From assembly GCA_040220875.1 (NCBI GenBank), contig JAVJVX010000009.1:372001-436000 (forward strand): a stretch of DNA of 64,000 nucleotides. Direction: 5' to 3'. The DNA comes from Alphaproteobacteria bacterium (GTDB taxonomy: Bacteria > Pseudomonadota > Alphaproteobacteria > JAVJVX01). Of the stretch, positions 15,678 through 24,796 are shown one piece after another. The stretch's first letter is position 1. Each line of letters begins with the position of its first letter. The position numbers were made by a program, and so were the translations under genes. Below the pieces are notes generated by a model. That model did no database searches. It was not told the origin of the DNA and worked only from the letters and a program-made list of their open reading frames with translations.

Positions 15678-18374
15678 ATGAAGGTCGTTGTCGTCGAATC
15701 CCCGGCCAAAGCCAAAACCATCAACAAGTATCTTGGTGACGACTATAAGGTCCTCGCCAGCTACGGCCATGTGCGCGACCTGCCTCCCAAGGAAGGCTCC
15801 GTCGACCCCGAGCATGATTTTGTCATGAAATGGCAGTTGTCGGGCAAATCGGCCGAACGGGTCCACAATATCGCCAAGGCGCTCAAGGGCGCCGATCAAC
15901 TCCTCCTGGCGACAGATCCCGACCGCGAGGGCGAGGCGATCTCCTGGCATGTGCGCGAACTCCTGGAGCGTGAAGGCGCGCTCAAGGACGTGGACGTCAA
16001 GCGCGTCGTCTTCAACGAAATTACCAAGAACGCCATTCTCGATGCGGTCGAACACCCACGCGATCTGAATCGCGAACTGATCGACGCCTACCTCGCGCGC
16101 CGCGCGCTCGACTACCTCGTCGGATTCACCCTCTCCCCCGTACTCTGGCGCAAGCTGCCGGGATCGAAATCCGCCGGTCGTGTGCAGTCGGTCGCACTCC
16201 GCCTGATCTGCGAACGGGAAGCGGAAATCGAATCATTCGTCGCCCGCGAATACTGGTCGATCGAGGCGGTTTTCCGAACACCGGACGGCAAGAACGTCGT
16301 GGCGCGCCTGACCCATCTTGATGGCAAGAAACTCGGCAAGTTTGACTTGTCCAATGAAGACGAGGCTACTGCGGCCGCGCGCATTGCGGAAAACGCCAGC
16401 TTCCGCGTCGCCACCGTCGAGAAGAAACAGACGACGCGAAATCCCTATCCCCCCTTCACCACGTCGACCCTGCAACAGGAGGCCTCCCGCAAGCTGGGGC
16501 TGGGGGCGGCGCGCACCATGCGACTGGCGCAGGACCTCTACGAAGGCGCCCGTCTTGGTGGCGAGACTGTGGGGCTCATCACCTATATGCGGACCGACAG
16601 CGTCACCATGGCTCAGGAAGCCGTGCACGGCGCTCGTCGCGTGATCGCAAGAGAATACGGCGACCGCTACGTGCCGGACAGTCCGCGCCTGTACAAGAGC
16701 AAGGCCAAGAATGCCCAGGAAGCCCATGAGGCGATCCGGCCGACGGACCTCGGCCGCAGCCCGGCGCGAGTGGCCGGCCACCTGGACCGGGACCACTTGC
16801 GGCTCTATGAGCTGATCTGGAAGCGGGCCCTTGCCAGCCAGATGGCGAGCGCGAAGATCGACCAGGTCTCGGCCGACATCGGGGCCGACGACGGCCGCGC
16901 CGTTTTCCGGGCAACAGGGTCTACCATCGCCTTCGACGGTTTCCTGACCCTTTATCAGGAAGGCCGTGATGACCCGGATGACGAGAACGGCGATTCGCGC
17001 GCGTTACCTCCGCTCAGCGAAGGCTCGGCACTGGCCCGCGAAGCCGTCAAGCCCGAGCAGCACTTCACCCAGCCACCCCCGCGCTATACCGAAGCGAGCC
17101 TCGTCAAGCGACTTGAGGAACTGGGGATCGGCCGGCCATCGACCTATGCGGCGATACTTCAGGTATTGCAGCAACGCAAATATGTCGAACTCGATGCCAA
17201 GCGCCTGGTCCCGCAGGACCGCGGCCGCCTTGTCACATCGTTCCTGACGAGCTTTTTCGAGCGCTACGTCGAATACGACTTCACGGCCGATCTTGAGAAC
17301 CAGCTCGATGACATCTCGGCCGGCAAGGTCGACTGGAAAACCGTTCTCCAGGATTTCTGGATCGCCTTTAAAAAAGCGGTCGACGCGACGTCGGAGCTTC
17401 GGGTGCGCGATGTCCTTGATGAACTGGATCGCGAGCTCGGACCGCATTTTTTCCGCGAAACCAAGTCTGGCGTCGATCCGCGCAAGTGCCCGGCCTGCGG
17501 CGAAGGGCGCCTGAGTCTCAAGCTTGGCAGGTATGGGGCATTCATCGGCTGCTCGCGCTACCCCGATTGCGGCTACACCTCGCCCCTGTCGGTGGACGGC
17601 CGGGACGATGGCGCCGTGGTGGGGCCGGAAGGGCTCAAACTGCTGGGCGCAGACCCGGAGACCGGACTCGACGTGTCGCTGCGCCGCGGGCCCTATGGCT
17701 ATTACATTCAGCTTGGCGAGGCCAGCAAGGAGAAGGGCAAGGCCAAGGAGAAGCCGAAGCGTGCCTCCATTCCAAAAAATTTCGATCCGGCCGAAATCGA
17801 TCTGAAAACCGCGCACGGCCTCCTCAACCTTCCGCGCGAGGTGGGGCGGCACCCCGAAAGCGGCAAGACAATCACGGCCGGAATAGGTCGCTTCGGCCCG
17901 TATTTGAACCATGACGGAAACTATGTTTCGCTGAAGAACGACGACGATGTGCTCTCCATCGGGCTCAACCGGGCGGTGACGCTGATCGCCGAGGCCCCGC
18001 AGAAGCGAGGTGGAGGCCCCGGGCGCGAGATCGGCCCGCACCCCGAGGACTCCAGGCCGATCATGCTGAAAAAGGGGCGCTTTGGTCCCTATCTCAGCCA
18101 TGGAAGCACACGCGCGAGCCTGCCGTCGGGAGAGGACGAGGACAAACTCGGCCTCGAGCGCGCGGTCGAACTTCTGGCGGAACGGTCGGCCAAATCGGGG
18201 AAAAAAACGACGGGCCGAAAGACTGCCAAAAAGGCTGCCAAAAAGACGGGGCCAAAGAAAAAAACCGCCAAGAAATCAGCCCGCAAGAAGACGGCGCCCA
18301 AAAAGCAGACCGACAATAAGGCGGAAACGGGAGAGAGCGACTCCGCCAAATCAAGCTCTGCCGATGATTCGTAG
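15678..18374 (+). CDS. topA: DNA topoisomerase I
   Basis: An 898-residue type IA topoisomerase that relaxes negative supercoils. The TOPRIM domain opens with VVVESPAKAKTINKYLG and contains ATDPDREGEAISWH. The active-site tyrosine is Tyr303 in GLITYMRTDS. GIGRPSTYAAILQ and the gate domains follow. One four-Cys zinc motif lies at about residues 600-630 (CPACG and CSRYPDCG), then two FGPYL-type C-terminal repeats. The last about 65 residues are a Lys/Ala-rich basic tail (KKAAKKTGPKKKTAKK), as in many alphaproteobacteria, likely for DNA or RNA-polymerase contact. rnr begins 15 bp downstream. Confidence 0.97.
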   Translation: MKVVVVESPAKAKTINKYLGDDYKVLASYGHVRDLPPKEGSVDPEHDFVMKWQLSGKSAERVHNIAKALKGADQLLLATDPDREGEAISWHVRELLEREGALKDVDVKRVVFNEITKNAILDAVEHPRDLNRELIDAYLARRALDYLVGFTLSPVLWRKLPGSKSAGRVQSVALRLICEREAEIESFVAREYWSIEAVFRTPDGKNVVARLTHLDGKKLGKFDLSNEDEATAAARIAENASFRVATVEKKQTTRNPYPPFTTSTLQQEASRKLGLGAARTMRLAQDLYEGARLGGETVGLITYMRTDSVTMAQEAVHGARRVIAREYGDRYVPDSPRLYKSKAKNAQEAHEAIRPTDLGRSPARVAGHLDRDHLRLYELIWKRALASQMASAKIDQVSADIGADDGRAVFRATGSTIAFDGFLTLYQEGRDDPDDENGDSRALPPLSEGSALAREAVKPEQHFTQPPPRYTEASLVKRLEELGIGRPSTYAAILQVLQQRKYVELDAKRLVPQDRGRLVTSFLTSFFERYVEYDFTADLENQLDDISAGKVDWKTVLQDFWIAFKKAVDATSELRVRDVLDELDRELGPHFFRETKSGVDPRKCPACGEGRLSLKLGRYGAFIGCSRYPDCGYTSPLSVDGRDDGAVVGPEGLKLLGADPETGLDVSLRRGPYGYYIQLGEASKEKGKAKEKPKRASIPKNFDPAEIDLKTAHGLLNLPREVGRHPESGKTITAGIGRFGPYLNHDGNYVSLKNDDDVLSIGLNRAVTLIAEAPQKRGGGPGREIGPHPEDSRPIMLKKGRFGPYLSHGSTRASLPSGEDEDKLGLERAVELLAERSAKSGKKTTGRKTAKKAAKKTGPKKKTAKKSARKKTAPKKQTDNKAETGESDSAKSSSADDS

Positions 18375-18389
18375 GCGAGGCCACCCGAC

Positions 18390-20708
18390 GTGGTGAAAAA
18401 GAAAAAGTCATCCGGCACACTTCCTTCCCGGGACGAGATCCTGGCGTTTGTAAAGTCGAGCCCCACGCCAGTCGGCAAACGTGAAATCGCGCGCGCTTTC
18501 AATATCAAGGGATCTGACCGGATTCCGCTCAAGCACCTCCTCAAGGAACTGCGCGAGGAAGGACTGATCGATTCCGGCCGGAAGCGAAAAGTCCGACCCA
18601 AGGGCACGCTTCCCGATGTGGGCGTGATACATATCACCGGCATTGATGAAGATGGCGAATTGATCGGCGCGCCGGCCGTCTGGCACGAAGAGACGCCGCC
18701 ACCGCCGATCTTCGTCGCGCCCGACCGCAAAGGCCGGCCGACCCTGGCCGAGGGCGACCGCATACTGGCGCGGCTGACCCGACAGGCGGACGGCAGCTAC
18801 GAAGCCAGCCCGATCCGGCTTATCGGTCCAGCGCCGAAACAAATCGTGGGCGTTCTCAGTCTCGATCCGGCGGGCGCCCGCCTCCAGTCGACCGACCGGC
18901 GCCACAAACAGGATTTCATCGTCGACAGCCAGGATACGTTGAATGCAGCCAGCGGCGACCTTGTCCTAGCGGAGATGAGCCCCGGGCGCTATCGCGGCCA
19001 GCCCCGGGCGCGCGTGACCGAGGTCGTGGGCCCGATGGGAGACCCGAGGACGGTCAGCCTCATCGCAATCAAGACCCACGATATTCCCGAGGAGTTTTCC
19101 AACGCCGCCCTCGAGGAGGCGCGCGCGGCGCAGCCGGTCCACGAGCCGGGCCGGCGCACCGATCTCCGCGACATCCCCCTGGTCACCATCGACGGCGCGG
19201 ACGCCCGCGATTTCGACGACGCCGTCTGGGCTGAGCCCGATCCCGATCCCGATAATGCGGGCGGCTTCCATCTCATCGTCGCCATCGCCGACGTCGCCAA
19301 CTATGTGCGCGCCGGCAGCGCCCTCGACAAGGCCGCCTTCGCGCGTGGCAATTCCGTCTATTTTCCGGACCGGGTCGTCCCGATGCTGCCCTTCGAGTTA
19401 TCGGCCGATCTATGTTCGCTGAAACCGGGGGAATCTCGGGCCTGTCTCGCGGCCCATCTCTGGATCTCCGAGACCGGGCAGTTACGCCGGCACAAATTCG
19501 AACGCGGCCTCATGCGCTCGGCCGCACGACTGACCTATGAACAGGTCCAGGCGGCTCAGGACGGGCAGCCCGACGATCTGACCGGGCCCCTCGAGGCCGA
19601 GATCCTGACCCCTCTTTACAGCGCTTACCGGGCCCTGGCACGCGCCCGCGCCAAGCGCGGCACCCTCGATCTCGACCTGCCCGAGCGCACGGTTCGCCTC
19701 GGCGAGGACGGACGCATCGAGCGCATCGAAATCCGTGCACGACTCGACAGCCACCGGCTGATCGAGGAATTCATGATCGCGGCCAATATCGCTGCCGCCG
19801 AAACACTCGAAGGGCGACATTGGCCCTGCATGTACCGCGTGCATGCACCGCCCGATCCGGTCAAGGTGGAATCCCTGACCGAAGTGCTCGACGGGATGGG
19901 CTATCATCTGGACCCGAACCGGCTGACACGACCGCGCGCGTTTGCTGAGGTGCTTGACAAGGTATCGGGCGATCCGAACGAAACCCTGATCAACGAACTT
20001 ATTCTGCGAACCCAGTCCCAGGCGGTCTACACACCCGAAAACCAGGGCCATTTCGGTCTCGCCCTTGCCAGGTACTGTCACTTCACCTCACCGATCCGGC
20101 GCTACGCCGATCTCTTGGTGCATCGCGCCCTGATTTCTGCGCTCCGGCTGGGCGAGGACGGGATTGACCCCGCCGATGGCGGCAAGTTCGAGGACTGGGG
20201 CGAGCAGATCTCGGGAACCGAACGGCGCGCCCAGGCGGCGGAACGCGACGCCATGGACCGCTACCTCGCCGCCTTCCTGTCAGGCCGCGTTGGCGATGTG
20301 TTTGACAGCCGGATCACCGGGGTCACCCGGTTTGGCCTTTTTGTCCGGCTGGTAAAGGAGGGCGCGGAAGGACTCGTCCCCGTGCGGGCATTGGGGGACG
20401 AATATTTCTTCCATGACGAGAAGCGGCATGCGCTTATCGGGCAGCAAACGGATACGGTCTATGTTTTGGGCGACCAGGTGAAAGTCCGGCTGCGCGAAGC
20501 CGATGGCGTGACGGGTGGCCTGATCCTGGATCTCCTGACCGAAGCGCGGGCACGGCCCCGGTCGATCCCCGCGCCGGATTCCCCAAGATCCGGCGGCCGT
20601 CTCACCTCGCACCGGAGACCGCCGCACAGGGGGCGCAGCAAATCCGGCCCCTCCGGCAAACAACCCGGGCCACGAGGCAAGCCCGGAAAACGGCGCCCCC
20701 GGCGCTGA
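18390..20708 (+). CDS. rnr: Ribonuclease R (3'-5' exoribonuclease)
   Basis: A 772-residue RNase II/R family enzyme that degrades structured RNA. The order is an N-terminal winged-helix region (REIARAFNIKGSDRIPLKHLLKEL), cold-shock domains, an RNB catalytic domain with the metal site DGADARDFDDAVWA and ADVANYV, the HFTSPIRRYADLLVHR block, and a C-terminal S1 domain (GVTRFGLFVRLVKEGAEGLVPV). A basic, Gly/Pro/Arg-rich tail ends the protein. Translation starts at one of two adjacent GTG codons 15 bp after topA. Confidence 0.96.
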   Translation: MVKKKKSSGTLPSRDEILAFVKSSPTPVGKREIARAFNIKGSDRIPLKHLLKELREEGLIDSGRKRKVRPKGTLPDVGVIHITGIDEDGELIGAPAVWHEETPPPPIFVAPDRKGRPTLAEGDRILARLTRQADGSYEASPIRLIGPAPKQIVGVLSLDPAGARLQSTDRRHKQDFIVDSQDTLNAASGDLVLAEMSPGRYRGQPRARVTEVVGPMGDPRTVSLIAIKTHDIPEEFSNAALEEARAAQPVHEPGRRTDLRDIPLVTIDGADARDFDDAVWAEPDPDPDNAGGFHLIVAIADVANYVRAGSALDKAAFARGNSVYFPDRVVPMLPFELSADLCSLKPGESRACLAAHLWISETGQLRRHKFERGLMRSAARLTYEQVQAAQDGQPDDLTGPLEAEILTPLYSAYRALARARAKRGTLDLDLPERTVRLGEDGRIERIEIRARLDSHRLIEEFMIAANIAAAETLEGRHWPCMYRVHAPPDPVKVESLTEVLDGMGYHLDPNRLTRPRAFAEVLDKVSGDPNETLINELILRTQSQAVYTPENQGHFGLALARYCHFTSPIRRYADLLVHRALISALRLGEDGIDPADGGKFEDWGEQISGTERRAQAAERDAMDRYLAAFLSGRVGDVFDSRITGVTRFGLFVRLVKEGAEGLVPVRALGDEYFFHDEKRHALIGQQTDTVYVLGDQVKVRLREADGVTGGLILDLLTEARARPRSIPAPDSPRSGGRLTSHRRPPHRGRSKSGPSGKQPGPRGKPGKRRPRR

Positions 20709-20872
20709 AATGACGGCAAACCACCCCACCGGGCGGCGCAATTAACTGATTTTTGGCTGGTCTGGCTATGATAATCTCGATTGGAGGCCGGGCCCGGCCC
20801 GCGGCTGCCAGGTGCGGAGCGCGCCAGCGACCGGCGCAAATGCCCGAACCCTTGTTCCTGCCGTAAAACCCG
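20709..20872. other. rnr-S41 peptidase intergenic region
   Basis: A 164-bp gap with no gene. A -10-like TATGAT/GATAAT cluster lies near 20767-20774 but has no well-spaced -35, so a promoter for the protease gene is likely but not resolved. No terminator hairpin with a T-run is seen after rnr. Confidence 0.3.
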
Positions 20873-22498
20873 ATGAGAGCGGCCCGGATGACATCTCGCG
20901 ACGATAACCGGAAAAAGCCGGCGAGGACTTCCCTCCACGTTTGCCGGGCCATGCTGTTGCTCGGGGCCATGGTCCCGGTGCTGGCCGCCTGCGCGACACC
21001 GAACCGGATCGTCAGCAATCGTGGTGTTGTCGATTCCGATGCGAGCGAGGTGCTGGCCGTGGGGTATCGCAACATTGCCGAGCGCTATATCGATCCCATG
21101 CGGCCGCAGCAGATCGCCCGGAACGCGCTCGAAGGGCTGAGCCATATCGACGGCAATATTTCGGTTCGGGTCGAGGGCGATGATCTGATGCTGGTATCGG
21201 ACACCCATGTCCGTGGCCATTACCGCATCCCGGCCGAGGACGATGTCGAGGGCTGGGCACGCCTGACCTTCGATGTGATCGATGCCGGCCGCGCGGTTTC
21301 TCCCAATCTCAGAAAAGCATCGGACGAGGAACTCTATACGGCCGTGTTCGACGCCGCGCTCGATGACCTGGACGGCTTCTCCCGATATGTCGGGGCATCG
21401 GCGGCAGACAACACGCGCGCGCACCGGACCGGGTTTGGCGGGCTTGGCGTAAGGCTCCGCCACGAAGACGGGATCCTCACGATTCTCGATGTCTATGACG
21501 ACAGTCCCGCGGCCACGGGCGGGCTGGAGGCCGGCGATTCCATCAGCCATATCGACGGCCAGCCGGTACGCGACCTGACACCGACCGAAGCGGTGGACAG
21601 GCTGCGCGGCCCGATCGGAAGCCATATCAACCTGACCATCAAGAAGAAGAACGGCAACCGCACCGTGGAGCTGCGTCGTGCGCTGATCGTGCCGCGCACC
21701 GTGTCCATGGTGCAGGAGAACCGGATAGCCACGATCCGCATCGATTCCTTCAACCGGCGGACGGCCCGTAACGTGGCCCGCTTCATCCGCCGGGCCGAAC
21801 AGGACACGCTGGGCACTCTGAAGGGGCTCATTCTCGATTTGCGCGATAACCCGGGCGGCCTGCTCGACCAATCGGTCCTGGTCGCCGACATGTTCCTCGA
21901 TCACGGCCAGATCCTCAAGACCAAGGGACGCCACCCGCAAAGCAGTCAGAATTTCGGCGCCGATTCCCGCGACGTCGCCCTTGGCGTTCCGATCGTGGTC
22001 CTGATCAATGGCGGTTCGGCGTCGGCTTCCGAAATCGTCGCCGCCGCCCTTCAGGACCAGGGCCGCGCCGTCGTTGTCGGTTCAAAATCCTATGGCAAGG
22101 GCACGGTGCAGAATGTGGTCCGCCTGCCCAATAACGGGGAAATCATCCTCACATGGTCGCTGATCTATACCCCGTCCGGTTATATGCTGAACAAGCTCGG
22201 CGTCCTGCCTACACTGTGCACCAGCTCGGCCGGGGACGGGGCAGCACCGAGTGTGAGCCAGATCGACGCCCTGCTCGACGCCGAAATTGCCAAACCCCGC
22301 ACGAGCCTGACCTCCTGGCGCTACGCCAGTGCGGACACGCGAAAACTGATCGAGGCCACCTGCCCGGCCGTCTCCAAGAATTCGGACCGGGATCTCCAGA
22401 TCGCCCGGCTCCTTCTCGAGCATCCGGTCCTGTACGCCAAGGCGCTGATGCTTTCCGGCCCGGAAATCTCGACGGCCCAGGCCGCAGACACGGATTAA
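20873..22498 (+). CDS. S41-family C-terminal processing peptidase, predicted lipoprotein
   Basis: A 541-residue carboxyl-terminal protease. The N-terminus has a positively charged stretch, a hydrophobic run and a lipobox-like LAAC, so it is probably a membrane-anchored periplasmic lipoprotein. A PDZ domain (GVRLRHEDGILTILDVYDDSPAATGGLEAGD) precedes the S41 core, with LRDNPGGLLDQSVLVADMF, the serine block NGGSASASEIVAAALQDQ and the lysine block SYGKGTVQ, consistent with a Ser-Lys dyad. Two in-frame starts (20873, 20888) both keep the signal. The substrate is unknown. Confidence 0.9.
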   Translation: MRAARMTSRDDNRKKPARTSLHVCRAMLLLGAMVPVLAACATPNRIVSNRGVVDSDASEVLAVGYRNIAERYIDPMRPQQIARNALEGLSHIDGNISVRVEGDDLMLVSDTHVRGHYRIPAEDDVEGWARLTFDVIDAGRAVSPNLRKASDEELYTAVFDAALDDLDGFSRYVGASAADNTRAHRTGFGGLGVRLRHEDGILTILDVYDDSPAATGGLEAGDSISHIDGQPVRDLTPTEAVDRLRGPIGSHINLTIKKKNGNRTVELRRALIVPRTVSMVQENRIATIRIDSFNRRTARNVARFIRRAEQDTLGTLKGLILDLRDNPGGLLDQSVLVADMFLDHGQILKTKGRHPQSSQNFGADSRDVALGVPIVVLINGGSASASEIVAAALQDQGRAVVVGSKSYGKGTVQNVVRLPNNGEIILTWSLIYTPSGYMLNKLGVLPTLCTSSAGDGAAPSVSQIDALLDAEIAKPRTSLTSWRYASADTRKLIEATCPAVSKNSDRDLQIARLLLEHPVLYAKALMLSGPEISTAQAADTD

Positions 22499-22567
22499 GA
22501 CGTTATTTCAATCCATTATGCGGCCGGTCGAGGCCCGGAGACGGGAACCCGCCGCTTGCCGCCGGAC

Positions 22568-22595
22568 TTGACAGGCGCGGCGCGGCCGCTATGTT
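22568..22595 (+). promoter_or_regulatory. Sigma-70 promoter of rpmG
   Basis: A perfect TTGACA (22568-22573) and TATGTT (22590-22595) are spaced by 16 bp, predicting a leader of about 30 nt before the rpmG ATG at 22634. It is one of the best promoter matches in the window. Confidence 0.65.
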
Positions 22596-22633
22596 CGGGC
22601 GCCTCAATCGCCACCAGAGAGCGGACCAGGGTC

Positions 22634-22801
22634 ATGGCCAAAGCCAACACGATTACAATCAAACTCGAAAGCACCGCGGACACGGGCTACTTCTACGTGG
22701 CGAAGAAGAACCCGCGCAAGATGACGGAAAAAATCGAGAAAAGAAAATACGACCCGAAGGCCCGCAAGCACGTGATCTTCAAGGAAACGAAGATCAAATA
22801 A
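22634..22801 (+). CDS. rpmG: 50S ribosomal protein L33
   Basis: A 55-residue L33 ([20 protein letters not shown], then [24 protein letters not shown]). It lacks the zinc-binding cysteines, so it is the zinc-independent form. The start at 22634 matches family length exactly. It has its own strong promoter in the gap after the S41 peptidase gene and ends 12 bp from the convergent pleD stop. Confidence 0.97.
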   Translation: MAKANTITIKLESTADTGYFYVAKKNPRKMTEKIEKRKYDPKARKHVIFKETKIK

Positions 22802-22813
22802 GCGGGTCAGGCG

Positions 22814-24238
22814 CTATCTGGCCGCCGCCGCGTCACCGGACCCGCCACCGTGCGGCCGTCCGGCACTGACCGTCTCGATCCTGACACAGTTGCCACCGGC
22901 GAATTTCGCCTGATACATGGCTGTATCTGCCAGGCCCAGCAACTCGACCGGACTGACGGCCGCCGCCTCGGTCAACGCAGCGCCGACACTCATCGTAATG
23001 GCGAGACTGGCCTGTCCCGGTTTGACAGGCTCGATGGCAAGCCCCCTGATTGCCTCACAAAGACGATCGGTCACTCGCAAAAGCAAGTCCTCGCTCATAT
23101 CCGGCGTGACGACGACAAACTCATCCCCCCCAAGCCGCGCCACCATGTCGAACTCGCGCACCCGCTCACGCAATATCCTGGCGACCTCCATGAGGACGCG
23201 GTCCCCCACCGCATGGCCTTGGGAATCGTTAATCTGTTTGAACGAATCGATGTCCATAAAGATCAGCCCAAGTGACGAGCCCGGGCGCATCTGTGCCAGC
23301 TTCTTTTCAAGGTGCACCTCGAAATAGCGCCTGTTGTAGACCCCCGTCAGTGGATCCGTCAGAGCCAAATCGAGACTCCGGGCATAACCGTCCTTCAGCC
23401 AGCGATGGTACTTGTGGCGCGCGACCTGCGTCTTGGCACGGGCTGTGAGCTCCGCTCGATCCAGCGGACGCACGACATAGTCGTTGACGCCAAGGTCGAG
23501 CGCCTTGAAAAGCTCTTCCTGCATCTGCTCGTTCCCGATCACGATGATGGGGACCGATCGACTCTCGGGACGCGCGCGCAATTGTGAACAGAATCGCACC
23601 GCGCCGCCCCCTTCGACGGAGCCGACCACGAGCAGATCGTAATCCGCCTGGGCCAGCCGCGCGAACGCCTCGTCATTGCCCTTGGCCGATTCTATGTCAG
23701 CGCCTGCCTGAGCGAATATTTCACACAGATGGGCACGCGCTTCGTCATACTCGTCGACTGCCAGCACCCGGGCGCCCCTGATCCCGAGATCCCGCATTTT
23801 TGCCAGTTCCTCGGAACCGCCGAACTGGCCGAATGATTCCTCGCGCACGCGCCATTCGTCCATGGTCTGCTTGAAACGGATGAGAGATTTCAGGCGGGAA
23901 AAAAGGGCTTCGTCGCGCACCGGCTTGGTCAGGAAATCGTCGGCGCCCACTTCGAGGCCGCGGAGCCGGTCGGCCCGGTCAGAGAGGGCGGTGACCATAA
24001 CGACAGGAATGTGTGAAGTCGCAGGATCCGCCTTGATTCTTTCACAGACCTCAAACCCGTCCATGCCCGGCATCATGACATCGAGGAGAACGACGTCAGG
24101 CGCCGCCTCGCGGACCTGACGCAACGTTTCCTCGCCGTCATAGGCGGAAATGATGCTGTAGTACTCTGCGGTGAGCTTCGCTTCCAGCAACCTGACGTTC
24201 GCTGGAACGTCGTCCACAATAAGAACTAAGCCAGTCAT
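22814..24238 (-). CDS. pleD: PleD-type response regulator diguanylate cyclase
   Basis: A 474-residue REC-REC-GGDEF protein that makes cyclic di-GMP. The first receiver has its acidic pocket and phospho-Asp (VVLLDVMMPGMDGFEV) and the KPV lysine. The second receiver lacks the Asp at the matching place (DLLVVGSVEGGG), so it is a degenerate dimerisation adaptor, as in Caulobacter PleD. The GGDEF domain has an intact active site (RLGGDEFVV) and an RxxD inhibitory I-site (REFD) five residues before it, so product inhibition is expected. It is 18 bp downstream of divK, the conserved cell-cycle pair that governs polar development. Confidence 0.96.
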   Translation of the reverse strand: MTGLVLIVDDVPANVRLLEAKLTAEYYSIISAYDGEETLRQVREAAPDVVLLDVMMPGMDGFEVCERIKADPATSHIPVVMVTALSDRADRLRGLEVGADDFLTKPVRDEALFSRLKSLIRFKQTMDEWRVREESFGQFGGSEELAKMRDLGIRGARVLAVDEYDEARAHLCEIFAQAGADIESAKGNDEAFARLAQADYDLLVVGSVEGGGAVRFCSQLRARPESRSVPIIVIGNEQMQEELFKALDLGVNDYVVRPLDRAELTARAKTQVARHKYHRWLKDGYARSLDLALTDPLTGVYNRRYFEVHLEKKLAQMRPGSSLGLIFMDIDSFKQINDSQGHAVGDRVLMEVARILRERVREFDMVARLGGDEFVVVTPDMSEDLLLRVTDRLCEAIRGLAIEPVKPGQASLAITMSVGAALTEAAAVSPVELLGLADTAMYQAKFAGGNCVRIETVSAGRPHGGGSGDAAAAR

Positions 24239-24256
24239 TTGCGCTGCCAGTCAAAC

Positions 24257-24622
24257 TCATCCGAGGAATTTTCGGACCGTATCGATGAAATTGGAAACGG
24301 AGATCGGCTTTGCAATGTAGGCTTCACAACCGCCATCTCGGATCTTCTGCTCATCCCCCTTCATGGCGAAGGCGGTTACCGCGATGACCGGGATATGGCG
24401 CAACACCTCGTCGCCCTTGATCCACTTGGTGACCTCGAGGCCGGATACTTCCGGCAATTGAATATCCATGAGAATGAGGTCGGGCGAATGCTCGCGCGCC
24501 AGTTTCAGGGCTTCCAGCCCCTCCCGGGTCTGAACGGTCTCGTAGCCATGAGCCTCCAGCAAGTCCCGGAAAAGCTTCATGTTCAGTTCGTTGTCCTCGA
24601 CAATCAGAACCTTCTTTGACAT
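24257..24622 (-). CDS. divK: Single-domain response regulator DivK
   Basis: A stand-alone receiver of 121 residues: [20 protein letters not shown], phospho-Asp in [27 protein letters not shown] and the KPIS lysine. DivK is the diffusible cell-fate switch that controls PleC/DivJ/DivL and thus CtrA. The start at 24622 is preferred; an upstream ATG would add 11 residues outside the fold. It is first in a divK-pleD operon, with a possible CtrA-type box upstream. Confidence 0.95.
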   Translation of the reverse strand: MSKKVLIVEDNELNMKLFRDLLEAHGYETVQTREGLEALKLAREHSPDLILMDIQLPEVSGLEVTKWIKGDEVLRHIPVIAVTAFAMKGDEQKIRDGGCEAYIAKPISVSNFIDTVRKFLG

Positions 24623-24715
24623 CAATTTTCCCGACTGTGTCTCGGCCGCCGTCATCCGCCTGATCCCCGCATACCCTTCGCCCCAAGGAACCTGACCGAT
24701 GGTCGCGGAAGCGGG

Positions 24716-24730
24716 TTAATTTTCCCTTAG
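24716..24730. promoter_or_regulatory. CtrA-box-like sequence upstream of divK
   Basis: TTAA, seven bases, then TTAG (24716-24730) matches the Caulobacter CtrA consensus TTAA-N7-TTAA except for the last base. It lies about 95 bp upstream of the divK start in a locally AT-rich region (24717-24776). It is only a pattern match. Confidence 0.3.
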
Positions 24731-24796
24731 ACTTTACGATCTTAATCCTAGACTGCCCGGCGTGGTTAACAAGCCTTATGCCCGGGAGGCGCTGGC

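Noticed and set aside
20459-21940. A 493-residue minus-strand frame opposite rnr and the S41 peptidase
   Set aside because: It lies antisense to the well-supported protease and has no recognisable domain.
24766-24779. Second CtrA-like box (TTAA then TTAT)
   Set aside because: The spacing is six instead of seven bases and the second half is a mismatch.
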